In this document: one piece after another, positions 50,940 to 59,021 of the stretch
Position numbering within the stretch: the stretch's first letter is position 1
Layout: every line of letters starts with the position of its first letter
NCBI GenBank assembly: GCA_018267095.1
Contig: JAFDZC010000017.1
Coordinates: forward strand, 78,431-142,430
Reading direction: 5' to 3'
DNA: 64,000 bases
From: Bacteroidota bacterium
GTDB taxonomy: Bacteria > Bacteroidota > Bacteroidia > Flavobacteriales > Flavobacteriaceae
Translations under genes and position numbers: made by a program
The notes under the pieces: generated by a model
What the model was told of the DNA's origin: nothing
The model's input: only the letters and a program-made list of their open reading frames with translations
Databases searched by the model: none

Positions 50940-51611
50940 TTATTTTTTAAGAATGATTTGTTGGGTAAATCTTTGTTGTTCAGCAGTGGTGAGTTCAACA
51001 AAATAAACTCCGTTTGAAAAACCTGAAATATCCAGTGAGTTGTGGTTTGAATTATCTTCACGGTAAATCGCTCGGCCCAGGGAATCATAGATGCGAACCG
51101 ATTTTGTACCGGATAAAAAGTCTTGATTGTATGTCAAGCTGCCCTGGGTTGGATTCGGATACACTAGCCATTGACTTTGATTTACGCTCAAGTCAGAGTT
51201 GCTCAAATAAACCGCATTATTTAAAGGCGTTTGGAACGATAAAGTTGCCGTATCTGATAAAGTTTGATTGTTGCATGAATATTCGGTGCCGTTCCAAACC
51301 TGAAAATTCACGTTGACCACCAAGGTATAAGCGGTGTTGTTCAAGTTTAGATTGTGCAAAACAAAGTCATTTTCTTTGGTTGTTATGACAGAAACGGTAA
51401 TCGGCAAATAACAAATGGACAAGGTAATGATATTGTTTTCAATGCTCAAGGAATGTTGGCTGTACTCAAAGTAATGTCCGTTTCCCACTTTTGTGTGTAT
51501 GTTCAGGTCATTTGAATTTTCAATGGTAGTAACGGTCAACTGCTGAATGGTGAGCGCTTTTGAGTTTTGTGATAATCCGAGGCAGATAAGAAGAAGTAGT
51601 ATTTTTTTCAT
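50940..51611 (-). CDS. T9SS-sorted secreted protein of unknown function
   Basis: The 223-residue protein has a signal peptide (MKKILLLLICLGLSQNSKA), then about 130 residues of beta-rich sequence (TKVGNGHYFEYSQHSLSI) and a sorting domain (YPNPTQGSLTYNQD ... VRIYDSLGRAIY ... GFSNGVYFVELTTAEQQ). The layout is like its downstream neighbour at 50266, and the two may be distant paralogues. ATG at 51611 is preferred to one two codons earlier; both are possible. Confidence 0.8.
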   Translation of the reverse strand: MKKILLLLICLGLSQNSKALTIQQLTVTTIENSNDLNIHTKVGNGHYFEYSQHSLSIENNIITLSICYLPITVSVITTKENDFVLHNLNLNNTAYTLVVNVNFQVWNGTEYSCNNQTLSDTATLSFQTPLNNAVYLSNSDLSVNQSQWLVYPNPTQGSLTYNQDFLSGTKSVRIYDSLGRAIYREDNSNHNSLDISGFSNGVYFVELTTAEQQRFTQQIILKK

Positions 51612-51621
51612 GTTCATTTTT

Positions 51622-52797
51622 TTAGCGGATGATCATTTTATAAGTTTTTGATTTAATGGCTGAAGTCAGCTGAATAAAATATACGCCGCTGCTCCATAAG
51701 CTTGTTGAAAGCTCCACAGGTTGTTGGGTTTTAAAAGTTTCGGATAAAATACTTTTTCCGAGGCTATCAGTAATCTGAACCTCAACATCAGAACCCAACT
51801 GGGTTGCATCAATCGTAATTTGATCAGTAGCCGGATTGTGCGCCACAATCACTTCATTTTTTTCTACTGAGTTGGTTTGAAGTAATCCGGTGGTATTTTT
51901 AAAAACAATTCCCATATAACCTACAGCATAACCCAGATTCGGATGAATGAAGTCATAGGCTTGTATCTCAGGCATATCATGCTGCCACTCAAAATTGCCA
52001 CTGCCTGATTGCCCGCAAAAGGCGTAACATTCAGAAAAATTAAGCGGACAAATTTGCGGACTGCCCCAAACGACTTCAGGGCTTGACGCATACAAAGCAT
52101 ACATTTTGGGCGTAAAACTAAAAAGATATTCAAAGCTCAGTCCGCCGTTTTGGGTTTTGTAAAGCCCATCATCGGTGTATACATAACCGATTGATTCACT
52201 GTAAAAGCTAAATGACCTGAGGCTCGTTGATAAAAAAACCGAAGACCAACTCAAACCACCGTCATTCGTTTTTTTGAGTTGACCATTGCCGCAAGCATAA
52301 CCAATTTGTGGGTCAATGAATTCAATTTTAACCAAACCTTCGGCATTATTTACTGCGGTAAACGAAACTCCTGAATCGGTTGATTGATATAAAATACCAC
52401 CTGCGGTTAGGTATAGCATTTCATCTGAAATCACAGCAAAATCTATGAGTTGCGGGTTATTGTTGATAACGCTCCAACTCACACCGGCATCGGTAGTTTT
52501 GAGTAAAGTTTGAACAGAGGTAAAAGGAACTCGCGTTAAAGCATAGCCTTTGTTTTCATCCACAAAATAAATTTTAACGAGGTTTTCGGTAATTCCCGTA
52601 TTGATAACACTCCAAGAACTGCCGCCATTGACCGTTTTTACCAAAGTACCGGCATTACCGGCTGCATAAACAATATCTTCTGTCAAACATTGAACATCGT
52701 TTAAGTCTTCATTAGCGATTGAGTAGAGTGGTTGCCACTGTGCATTTGCTAATGAAAAATAAAGAATCGAGAGCAGGTTTATTATTTTTATTCTCAT
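51622..52797 (-). CDS. T9SS-sorted secreted protein with Ycf48-type propeller repeats
   Basis: The 391-residue protein has a signal peptide (MRIKIINLLSILYFSLANAQ), propeller blades with T.GG..W/S motifs (VKTVNGGSSWSVI, LKTTDAGVSWSVI, KKTNDGGLSWSSVF, YKTQNGGLSFEYL) and a sorting domain (AHNPATDQITIDAT ... VQITDSLGKSIL ... LWSSGVYFIQLT). It resembles the protein at 11960-13342. It is first of the three-gene operon flanked by the 79-bp direct repeats. Confidence 0.85.
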   Translation of the reverse strand: MRIKIINLLSILYFSLANAQWQPLYSIANEDLNDVQCLTEDIVYAAGNAGTLVKTVNGGSSWSVINTGITENLVKIYFVDENKGYALTRVPFTSVQTLLKTTDAGVSWSVINNNPQLIDFAVISDEMLYLTAGGILYQSTDSGVSFTAVNNAEGLVKIEFIDPQIGYACGNGQLKKTNDGGLSWSSVFLSTSLRSFSFYSESIGYVYTDDGLYKTQNGGLSFEYLFSFTPKMYALYASSPEVVWGSPQICPLNFSECYAFCGQSGSGNFEWQHDMPEIQAYDFIHPNLGYAVGYMGIVFKNTTGLLQTNSVEKNEVIVAHNPATDQITIDATQLGSDVEVQITDSLGKSILSETFKTQQPVELSTSLWSSGVYFIQLTSAIKSKTYKMIIR

Positions 52798-52995
52798 ACA
52801 ATTTTTGTGGCGTTTAAATACCTACCCGGCGCATCAATAAGATGTAACCAATCAGGAGGTTTTAGATAAAATAATCTTTGTTTTATGTGGCGGCATTTCA
52901 AATGTAATGAAATATTCTAAATGTTTGGTTACCAGTATTTATATTTTGTCATTAAACAATCTACTTGTAATCTTGGTTTTTGAGTCTCTTGGAAA
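52798..52995. other. AT-rich upstream region of the three-gene T9SS operon
   Basis: No coding frame is seen. The region should hold the operon promoter on the minus strand, but no consensus -7 element was found in it. Confidence 0.4.
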
Positions 52996-53344
52996 CTCAT
53001 TTTTAAATTGTCTTTTGTCAAAAGGCGCAGCCGTGTCTGTAGCGCAGCGTGTCTAACAGCGCAGCGGTCTATTTTTGTTTAAGGATTGTAAAAAGTTTAA
53101 GAAGTTTAGTTGAGACATTCCGTTCCTGACAACTGACGACGGACTACAAGTTTAAAAAGTTTAAGAAGTTTAGAAAGTTTAAGAAGTTTAGTCGAGACAT
53201 TCCGTTCCTGACGACCTACGACCGCCGACTGACAACCCGACGACCGCCAACGCAAAGTTTACACAAAACATCGAGTTACACGAATGGCCTCAGTGGCTCA
53301 GGTTCTCAGCAACTCAGCATCTCACTAACTTTTTCATATATTTA
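52996..53344. repeat. Composite intergenic repeat, copy 5, ending at a promoter
   Basis: It starts with the 79-bp GC-rich block (53005-53083, 77 of 79 bases equal to copy 4). Then come a TTTAAGAAGTTTAG module, GACRACY heptamers, two more TTTAG modules, heptamers (53209-53252), the TTTACACAAAA...GAGTTACACGAA module and an octamer array (CTCAGTGG to CTCACTAA, 53290-53330). The array runs into TATATTTA (53337-53344), the likely -7 element of the next gene. Confidence 0.8.
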
Positions 53345-53364
53345 CCCATCAAAAATACAACAAG

Positions 53365-54930
53365 ATGAAACACTTATACTTTTGGCTCTGTTGTTTGGGG
53401 CTGACTTCAGTTTACGCACAAATCACTTACACCAGTAACAATTTTGCCGGAATTGGCGCAAGTACTATTTTGAGTTCAACGCAACTCAATACGGCGGGTT
53501 ATGATTTTACGCAAACCGGCACCAACTATGCTTGGAATTATCCGTTGCTTGATGTAACTTCACAAGACACACAAACTTGGACCGATCCGAATAACTCTGG
53601 CTATAAAACTTCGTGGTGTTTTACCAACGGTTATATTTTTAATTGCAATTCTAATTTCAACAATCAGTTTAATTTGGCTTTGCCGCAGCGCGATGGTGCT
53701 GTTTTAGGTGGCTACGGATTAACCAACATCGTGAGTCACTACCAAAAAAGTGCTACGGCTTTGACCAACAAAATGTTTGGTGCTCAACTCACGGTGGGCG
53801 CGAATTCAGTGCCAGTTACAGTAAGTTATACAGTGCCGGATCAGGAATACAAATTCCCGATTCAATATAGTGACAACTATACCAATCCAAGTTCATTTTC
53901 GGTTGATTTAAATGCTTTAGGAATTCCGATTATTTATCAGTCAGACAATCAAAGAACCAATGTGGTTGAAGGCTGGGGGAGTTTGGTAACGCCTTACGGT
54001 ACTTTTGCCAATACCTTGAAAATGAAAACGACTCTAGTGTCGAACATCACTATTACCGGTGATGCCGGCCCTACCAACACGACGCAAACTACCATTAGTT
54101 ACAAATGGTTTGATGCGCAATATCGCGTACCGGTGTTAGAAGTTTCCGGCAATGAAATCAACGGAGTCTGGGCGGCCACGCAAATTACCTATGTAGATAT
54201 TCAACGCTGTTTGCAACCCACGGCTGTGTTTGCTTATGTGCCGGTTTTGCCTGATTATGACTCGGCCACACTTTCGGCTTCGGTATCTTTTATTACCAAT
54301 GCCCAAAATTATCAGCAATTGCAATGGGATTTTGGCGATGGCACAACTTCATCGAGTCCGAACCCAACACATGTTTACCAATGCCCGGGTACCTATACCG
54401 TAACGCTTTCGGCCATCAATACTTTTTGTGTGCCTTCCGTAACCGAGCAAATGAGTATGGCTTTGGTCGTGACCGATTCGCAAAATGTTTTGAGTAATGA
54501 AGTTATTGTTTCAGATACTTCACTCACAGCGGTACGCAATCATGTAGGAACCCAATATGTATGGCTTGATTGCAACAACAATTTACCGATACCCGGTGCT
54601 ACAGGCCAGGTTTACACGCCAACTACTCCGGGTAGTTATGCGGTTTCATTGGTGACCGGCAATTGTACATCGGTGTCAGATTGTTATGATTTTCCGAGTT
54701 TAGGTACCATAACGCAAACCATGTTACAACCAAAGCTTTATCCGAATCCAACCACGGGAATTGTGCATATCGAATTGGGTAATGCCGAACTCAAATCGGT
54801 GCGTGTGATAGATATACTGGGCAAAGTAGTGGAGAATTCGCTTAATTTATCAGCTTTACACAGAGGTTTGTATTTGGTTGAGTTAAATACGAGCCATGGT
54901 GTTTTTGTTCAGAAAGTCGTGAAGGAGTAG
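53365..54930 (+). CDS. T9SS-sorted secreted protein with PKD domain
   Basis: The 521-residue protein has a signal peptide (MKHLYFWLCCLGLTSVYAQ), an N-terminal beta-rich region of about 280 residues without a known family, a PKD domain (about 300-365, WDFGDGTTSSSPNPTHVY and CPGTYTVTLSAI), an Ig-like stretch (GSYAVSLVTGNCTSVSDCYD) and a sorting domain (LYPNPTTGIVHI ... VRVIDILGKVVE ... LHRGLYLVELNT). It is probably a surface adhesin or structural protein. Confidence 0.85.
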   Translation: MKHLYFWLCCLGLTSVYAQITYTSNNFAGIGASTILSSTQLNTAGYDFTQTGTNYAWNYPLLDVTSQDTQTWTDPNNSGYKTSWCFTNGYIFNCNSNFNNQFNLALPQRDGAVLGGYGLTNIVSHYQKSATALTNKMFGAQLTVGANSVPVTVSYTVPDQEYKFPIQYSDNYTNPSSFSVDLNALGIPIIYQSDNQRTNVVEGWGSLVTPYGTFANTLKMKTTLVSNITITGDAGPTNTTQTTISYKWFDAQYRVPVLEVSGNEINGVWAATQITYVDIQRCLQPTAVFAYVPVLPDYDSATLSASVSFITNAQNYQQLQWDFGDGTTSSSPNPTHVYQCPGTYTVTLSAINTFCVPSVTEQMSMALVVTDSQNVLSNEVIVSDTSLTAVRNHVGTQYVWLDCNNNLPIPGATGQVYTPTTPGSYAVSLVTGNCTSVSDCYDFPSLGTITQTMLQPKLYPNPTTGIVHIELGNAELKSVRVIDILGKVVENSLNLSALHRGLYLVELNTSHGVFVQKVVKE

Positions 54931-54954
54931 AGTGAATGCGAGTGGAAGCAATGT

Positions 54955-55195
54955 TTGAACTCAAGTTTACTATGTTTACTATGTTTATTTGAGACATTCC
55001 GTTCCTGACAACCGACAACCGACGACCGACAACCGACGACCGACAAATGACAACCGACAAATGACAACCGACAACCGAGGACCGACGGCCGAGGACCGAC
55101 GACCGAGGACCGACGATCGCCAATTCTCAGTTTACAAAGTTTACACGAAACATTGAGTTAAACCAATAGTCTCAGCGCTCAGCCTTTCATGTTAA
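54955..55195. repeat. Composite intergenic repeat, copy 6, with a long heptamer array
   Basis: After a degenerate TTTACTATG module and GAGACATTCCGTTCC, about seventeen 7-bp units of GACRACC type (with variants such as GACAAAT and GAGGACC) run from 55005 to 55125. They are followed by the TTTACACGAAA...GAGTTA module and a short CTCAG run. The gap is otherwise empty. Confidence 0.85.
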
Positions 55196-55232
55196 TTATT
55201 TTCGCATCACATCCGCATCTCACATAAACCGT

Positions 55233-55240
55233 TATCTTTG
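55233..55240 (+). promoter_or_regulatory. -7 element of the secreted endonuclease gene
   Basis: TATCTTTG matches TAnnTTTG, 19 bp before the ATG at 55260. Confidence 0.55.
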
Positions 55241-55259
55241 CTGGGTTAAACCAGTTACT

Positions 55260-57230
55260 ATGTTCAAAAAAATCATTGCGGCCTTTACTTTTTTGGTTGC
55301 TCTATCAGGTCAAGCTCAAGTGGTTATCAATGAGATTGATGCCGATACGCCCTCGACAGATGTCAAAGAATTTATCGAACTCAAATCGGCTACGCCTTTT
55401 ATGGCACTTGATGGCTATGTGTTGGTGTTTTTTAATGCCAGTTCATCAGGCACTACCAATTTAAGTTATTTGGCCATTGATTTAGACGGATTAGTCACCG
55501 ATGGCAACGGTATTATTTTGTTGGGCAATCCTCAGGTGATTCCTGCGGCCTCTTATACTATTGCTGCGGGCAGTATCCAAAATGGTCCCGACGGAGTAGC
55601 GATTTATCAAGGCGATGCCACTGATTTTCCGAATAATACAGTAGGAACCAATACGAATTTGATTGATGCTTTGGTGTATAGCAACAGTGCGAGTACTTCG
55701 GCTACGACACTGATGACGGCTTGGGGACTTACGGTGAGTTATAACGAGAACGCCAATGGTCAAGCGGCCAATGAGTCGATTCAACGCAAAAATGACGGAA
55801 CCTATGAAGTAAAAACGCCTACACCACGCGCCAACAACGATGGTTCAGGAATTATCTACAACGGAATCACCACGACCATTAGTCCAACCGGTGTTTTGAC
55901 CGAAGGACAAGTAGTTACTTTTACCTTTAGTACTGATTCGCCGGTAACCTCAGCTTTGAGTTTTAGTTTTACCCTCAACAATGGCTCGTTTAATTCGTCA
56001 GATTATACCGGAACTTTAAATGTGGTCATTCCTACAGGCATGAGCTCGGCGAGTGTAAATGTGGTTTTGCGCAATGATGGTGTCAATGACGGCGATGAAG
56101 AAATGGAAGTGACCATCGGAACAGTGCCCTCAAATTATATCATCTTGAACAACAACACGATTGTTCGCGTCAATGACATCAACTTTACAACGCTGAATTT
56201 CGGAACACCGGCCAATCCAACCTATGGTCAGGTTTCTAACAATAAACCTACCGGCTATTACAATTCGCTCGAGGGAAAATCAGGCACTGCACTCAAACAA
56301 GCCGTTCAAGACATTATTGCCAATCCGGCCGTGGTTCGTGCACACACTTATGGCGATGTAATCAACATCCTGAAAACGGCTGATCAGAATCCGCTCAACA
56401 ACAACCAAGTTTGGCTGATTTACACCGAACAACCGCGTTCAAAAATTGATTATCAAACCGGAAGCAGCATCATCGGCAAGTGGAACCGCGAGCATATTTA
56501 CTGTCAATCACGCGGTAATTATGGAGATTTGTACAATTTGCCGCCGGATGGTATCAACAATTGGGCGGCGAGCGGTCCTGATGATATAGGTGCTGGATTA
56601 TCAGATGCCCATCATTTGCGCGCCGTTGACGGACAAGAAAATACTTCGCGCAACAACCGAAACTATGGCGTTGATTACAACGGACCGGTGGCCAACCCGA
56701 CCAGCAGTTGGAAAGGCGACGTTGCGCGTGCGGTATTTTATATGGCGGTTCGCTACAACGGACTCAACGTAGTCAATGGCAATCCGAACGAGAACATCAT
56801 TGGTCAAATTGGCGATTTAGCAACCCTTTTACAATGGAACCACAGCGACCCATCAGACGATTTTGAAATGAACCGCAACAATTATATTTATACGTGGCAA
56901 ATGAACCGCAATCCGTTTATCGATATGCCGGCTTTGGCCGATTATATTTGGGGTACGCATGCCGGTGAAACTTGGTTTGCCGCTTTATCAAACCCAACTT
57001 TTAATCAAGCACAAGTAGTGATGGCTCCCAACCCCGCGCAAGACCAAATCACTTTTACCGGTTCTTTTAATCAAGCCGAGGTTGAGGTATATAACCTAGC
57101 GGGTGCGCGTTTGTTGCAAGCCAAAATACAACCGCAGGAAAGTTTACCGGTGTCACTGCCTTCGGGGATGTATTTGGTCAAGCTGCAGATTGATGGTCAG
57201 AGTGTATTAAAGAAACTGATGATAAAATAA
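55260..57230 (+). CDS. Secreted endonuclease I-family nuclease with lamin-tail and Calx-beta-like domains, T9SS sorted
   Basis: The 656-residue protein has a signal peptide (MFKKIIAAFTFLVALSGQAQ), a lamin-tail-like domain (about 20-190, VVINEIDADTPSTDVKEFIEL), a Calx-beta-like domain (about 195-310, TEGQVVTFTFSTDSPV ... NDGDEEMEV) and an endonuclease I domain (about 330-570, WNREHIYCQSRGNYGDLYNL with the NREH active site, DAHHLRAVDGQENTSRNNRN). A sorting domain (MAPNPAQDQITF ... EVYNLAGARLL ... LPSGMYLVKLQ) closes it. It cuts DNA/RNA outside the cell, probably for phosphate or nucleotide scavenging. Confidence 0.9.
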   Translation: MFKKIIAAFTFLVALSGQAQVVINEIDADTPSTDVKEFIELKSATPFMALDGYVLVFFNASSSGTTNLSYLAIDLDGLVTDGNGIILLGNPQVIPAASYTIAAGSIQNGPDGVAIYQGDATDFPNNTVGTNTNLIDALVYSNSASTSATTLMTAWGLTVSYNENANGQAANESIQRKNDGTYEVKTPTPRANNDGSGIIYNGITTTISPTGVLTEGQVVTFTFSTDSPVTSALSFSFTLNNGSFNSSDYTGTLNVVIPTGMSSASVNVVLRNDGVNDGDEEMEVTIGTVPSNYIILNNNTIVRVNDINFTTLNFGTPANPTYGQVSNNKPTGYYNSLEGKSGTALKQAVQDIIANPAVVRAHTYGDVINILKTADQNPLNNNQVWLIYTEQPRSKIDYQTGSSIIGKWNREHIYCQSRGNYGDLYNLPPDGINNWAASGPDDIGAGLSDAHHLRAVDGQENTSRNNRNYGVDYNGPVANPTSSWKGDVARAVFYMAVRYNGLNVVNGNPNENIIGQIGDLATLLQWNHSDPSDDFEMNRNNYIYTWQMNRNPFIDMPALADYIWGTHAGETWFAALSNPTFNQAQVVMAPNPAQDQITFTGSFNQAEVEVYNLAGARLLQAKIQPQESLPVSLPSGMYLVKLQIDGQSVLKKLMIK

Positions 57231-57258
57231 AAAAAGCCTCCAAGACCGGAGGCTTTTT
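57231..57258. terminator. Bidirectional terminator between the nuclease and chitosanase-like genes
   Basis: AAAAAGCCTCC pairs with GGAGGCTTTTTT over a short loop. A and T runs on both sides let it serve the two convergent genes. Confidence 0.9.
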
Positions 57259-57278
57259 TAGTCTGTTTGTAGTTGTTT

Positions 57279-57965
57279 TTATATCATGGTTCCGTTGGCG
57301 TTGATGCTTTTGCTTAAATCCCAATTGTTTTTGTTGATGGCATCCTGAAAACACTCGGTGCGATAAACCGTATTGCGCAAAACTGTATTGCTGTGGTGAC
57401 GCAACCAATTGTCACGCGCGGCTACATATTGTTTGATCCAGGTTTTTTCATCCCCTCCGTTTTTGGGTACAGATTCCGGAAAGCTATTTCTCAGAAAAGG
57501 CAAGATACTCCCGCTGTGGATAAAACTGTCATAAATGACCAACATACTCAGAGGCAAGGTAAACTTCATCGCCGCATACCAAGCATAGGCCGGTTGGTAA
57601 TAGAGTTGGTCAAAAAAGCTGTCTTGTGTGGTTTTCATCATAGGGTCTGAGCCCGCCTTTTTGAGTGTGTTTTTTAAAGCAGCGTCGGTGTGCAGGCTCG
57701 GCATTTTACCGATGCGGTTGGCATAAGGTTGCAGTGCCGCGGCATATTGTCCGTGGTTGGCGATGTATTGTTGTACCAAAATTTTCAGTACGCCAAATTC
57801 AGTCGTTTGACTTCGGCCATAGGTGATTTGTTTTATTTTTTGTCCGTTCACCACCGGTCCATCGGCATAAACCGAAATGTTGTCGTATTTACCGGCGGGG
57901 GTGCCGGTTTCAAAAACGTTGACCACTTGTAGGATTTTCTTTTTTTGTGTTGTATTTACAGGCAT
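57279..57965 (-). CDS. GH46 chitosanase-like protein
   Basis: The 228-residue protein has the N-terminal pattern of GH46 chitosanases: KKKILQVVNVFETGT (Glu in FETG at the acid position), YDNISVYADG (Asp nucleophile-type position), then ITYGRSQTTEFGVLKILVQQY. Family enzymes cut beta-1,4-glucosamine polymers. There is no signal peptide from ATG 57965 (an upstream in-frame start adds 45 odd residues across the operator and is rejected), so it may be cytoplasmic or exported otherwise. The family call is by pattern and not certain. Confidence 0.6.
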   Translation of the reverse strand: MPVNTTQKKKILQVVNVFETGTPAGKYDNISVYADGPVVNGQKIKQITYGRSQTTEFGVLKILVQQYIANHGQYAAALQPYANRIGKMPSLHTDAALKNTLKKAGSDPMMKTTQDSFFDQLYYQPAYAWYAAMKFTLPLSMLVIYDSFIHSGSILPFLRNSFPESVPKNGGDEKTWIKQYVAARDNWLRHHSNTVLRNTVYRTECFQDAINKNNWDLSKSINANGTMI

Positions 57966-58019
57966 CGTTATCGTGTTTAAAATGAGTTGGTTAAAGGTCT
58001 GAAAACGTTTCGATATGGC

Positions 58020-58059
58020 ATTAGGGTTTTCCCTATTGATTGAGGGGAATTTCCCTAAG
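58020..58059. promoter_or_regulatory. Paired AGGG/CCCT dyads, copy A
   Basis: Two inverted repeats, AGGG-TTTT-CCCT (centre 58028.5) and AGGGGAATTTCCCT (centre 58049.5), lie exactly 21 bp apart, about 55 bp upstream of the chitosanase-like ATG and about 75-115 bp upstream of the DUF1508 start. Copy B at 58863-58902 has the same layout. Confidence 0.6.
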
Positions 58060-58133
58060 TTTTGTTTTTTTTGATTGTTGACAATTTCTGGATAAGCCAT
58101 CTTTGTTGCGTTTTATCTGCCTGCTCAAATTGC

Positions 58134-58141
58134 TATTTTTG
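58134..58141 (+). promoter_or_regulatory. -7 element of the DUF1508 gene
   Basis: TATTTTTG matches TAnnTTTG and lies 18 bp before the chosen TTG start at 58160. Confidence 0.45.
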
Positions 58142-58159
58142 CCGCAAATCATTCAAATC

Positions 58160-58543
58160 TTGGGAACTTTCGTCATTAAAAAACACGAACAACGCGACTA
58201 TAAATTTGTCTTTTCATCCCGAAAAGGAAAAACCATTTTTACCAGTATTGTCTGCAAACAAAAGTCAGATTGTGAACAAATGATCGAGGCGCTCAAGGCC
58301 CAAATAGAACTCTTTGCCTTTACCAAAGTCAAAAATGCGTCGGGCAAATACTTTTTTAGGCTCAGTAAAGATGGTTTTGTTTTGGCCAACAGCCGAAAAT
58401 ATACCACTGAATTGCTCATGGGCAAAGGAGTTGATGAGGTACTCAAAGGAATTCCGGCTGCCGAAGTTTTGGATTTTTCAGACAATGATTTTGTTTTTCC
58501 GGATGCCGAAGCTGTTTTTGAGAATGATGCGCTCAGCTCATAA
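58160..58543 (+). CDS. DUF1508 (YegP-like) protein
   Basis: The 127-residue protein has the YegP pattern in two parts: GTFVIKKHEQRDYKFVF, RKGKTIFTSIVCKQKSDCEQ and then FTKVKNASGKYFFRLSKDGF with the K.Y.FRL core. DUF1508 proteins are small, often stress-linked and of unknown function. A TTG start at 58160 gives the family's usual N-terminus (M)GTFVIKK and suits the -7 element at 58134. The earlier in-frame ATG at 58103 is upstream of that promoter. Confidence 0.75.
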   Translation: MGTFVIKKHEQRDYKFVFSSRKGKTIFTSIVCKQKSDCEQMIEALKAQIELFAFTKVKNASGKYFFRLSKDGFVLANSRKYTTELLMGKGVDEVLKGIPAAEVLDFSDNDFVFPDAEAVFENDALSS

Positions 58544-58546
58544 AAA

Positions 58547-58578
58547 AATCCCCTGCCGTTAACCATCAGCAGGGGATT
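58547..58578 (+). terminator. Rho-independent terminator after the DUF1508 gene
   Basis: AATCCCCTGC and GCAGGGGATT pair perfectly across a 12-base loop, with an A run before and T-rich sequence after. Confidence 0.85.
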
Positions 58579-59021
58579 CTACATTTTTTGACAGGCATTC
58601 CGATTCGAGTGTTAAATTGTGAACCCACCACTGTATCACTGCATCAAAAACCTTCACAGAATTACCTGTCAAAAGTTGTAAACCAAAATTTAAGACCGAA
58701 ACCAGTTCGGTATTCTAACCAACTTCAGAATCTCAGCAGGGGAGTTTTCCTCCCCATAGCCGTGATTCTTCTTTAAAGGCGTGTAATTTTTTAAATATGA
58801 AAGAGACGTTCAACCGAGTGTTAAATCGGTAGTGCAAGATTGTAATTATCTTACAAAAATCTATTAGGGAAAACCCTAATTCGCGAGGGGATTTTCCCTA
58901 ATTAGTAACGATATTTGTTGGCTCAAGCTAATTGGTTGGTATTGAATACTATGTATAGTTAAAGCAATGATTTTATCAAAAAAGTATGGTCTTGAAGTTG
59001 CTGTGACCATTTCTTGGAAGC
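58579..59021. other. Gene-free interval with hairpin and paired dyads
   Basis: No coding frame is evident in 443 bp. It contains a GC hairpin (GGGGAG-TTTTC-CTCCCC, 58738-58754), two copies of CCGAGTGTTAAAT-like sequence (about 58606 and 58814) and the paired AGGG/CCCT dyads at 58863-58902. It may hold a small RNA or a decayed gene. Confidence 0.45.
58863..58902. promoter_or_regulatory. Paired AGGG/CCCT dyads, copy B
   Basis: AGGG-AAAA-CCCT (centre 58871.5) and AGGGGATTTTCCCT (centre 58892.5) are again 21 bp apart and nearly equal to copy A. No gene starts within 1.1 kb on the plus strand. The nearest minus-strand frame downstream is the DUF1508 terminator region. Confidence 0.6.

Noticed and set aside
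55005-55125. CRISPR array suggested by regular repeats
   Set aside because: Units are 7 bp with no unique spacers of 30 bp or so, and no cas gene is near. These are tandem heptamers.
57966-58100. Extension of 45 residues on the chitosanase-like protein
   Set aside because: It overlaps the paired AGGG/CCCT dyads and has no signal peptide or domain; ATG 57965 is better.
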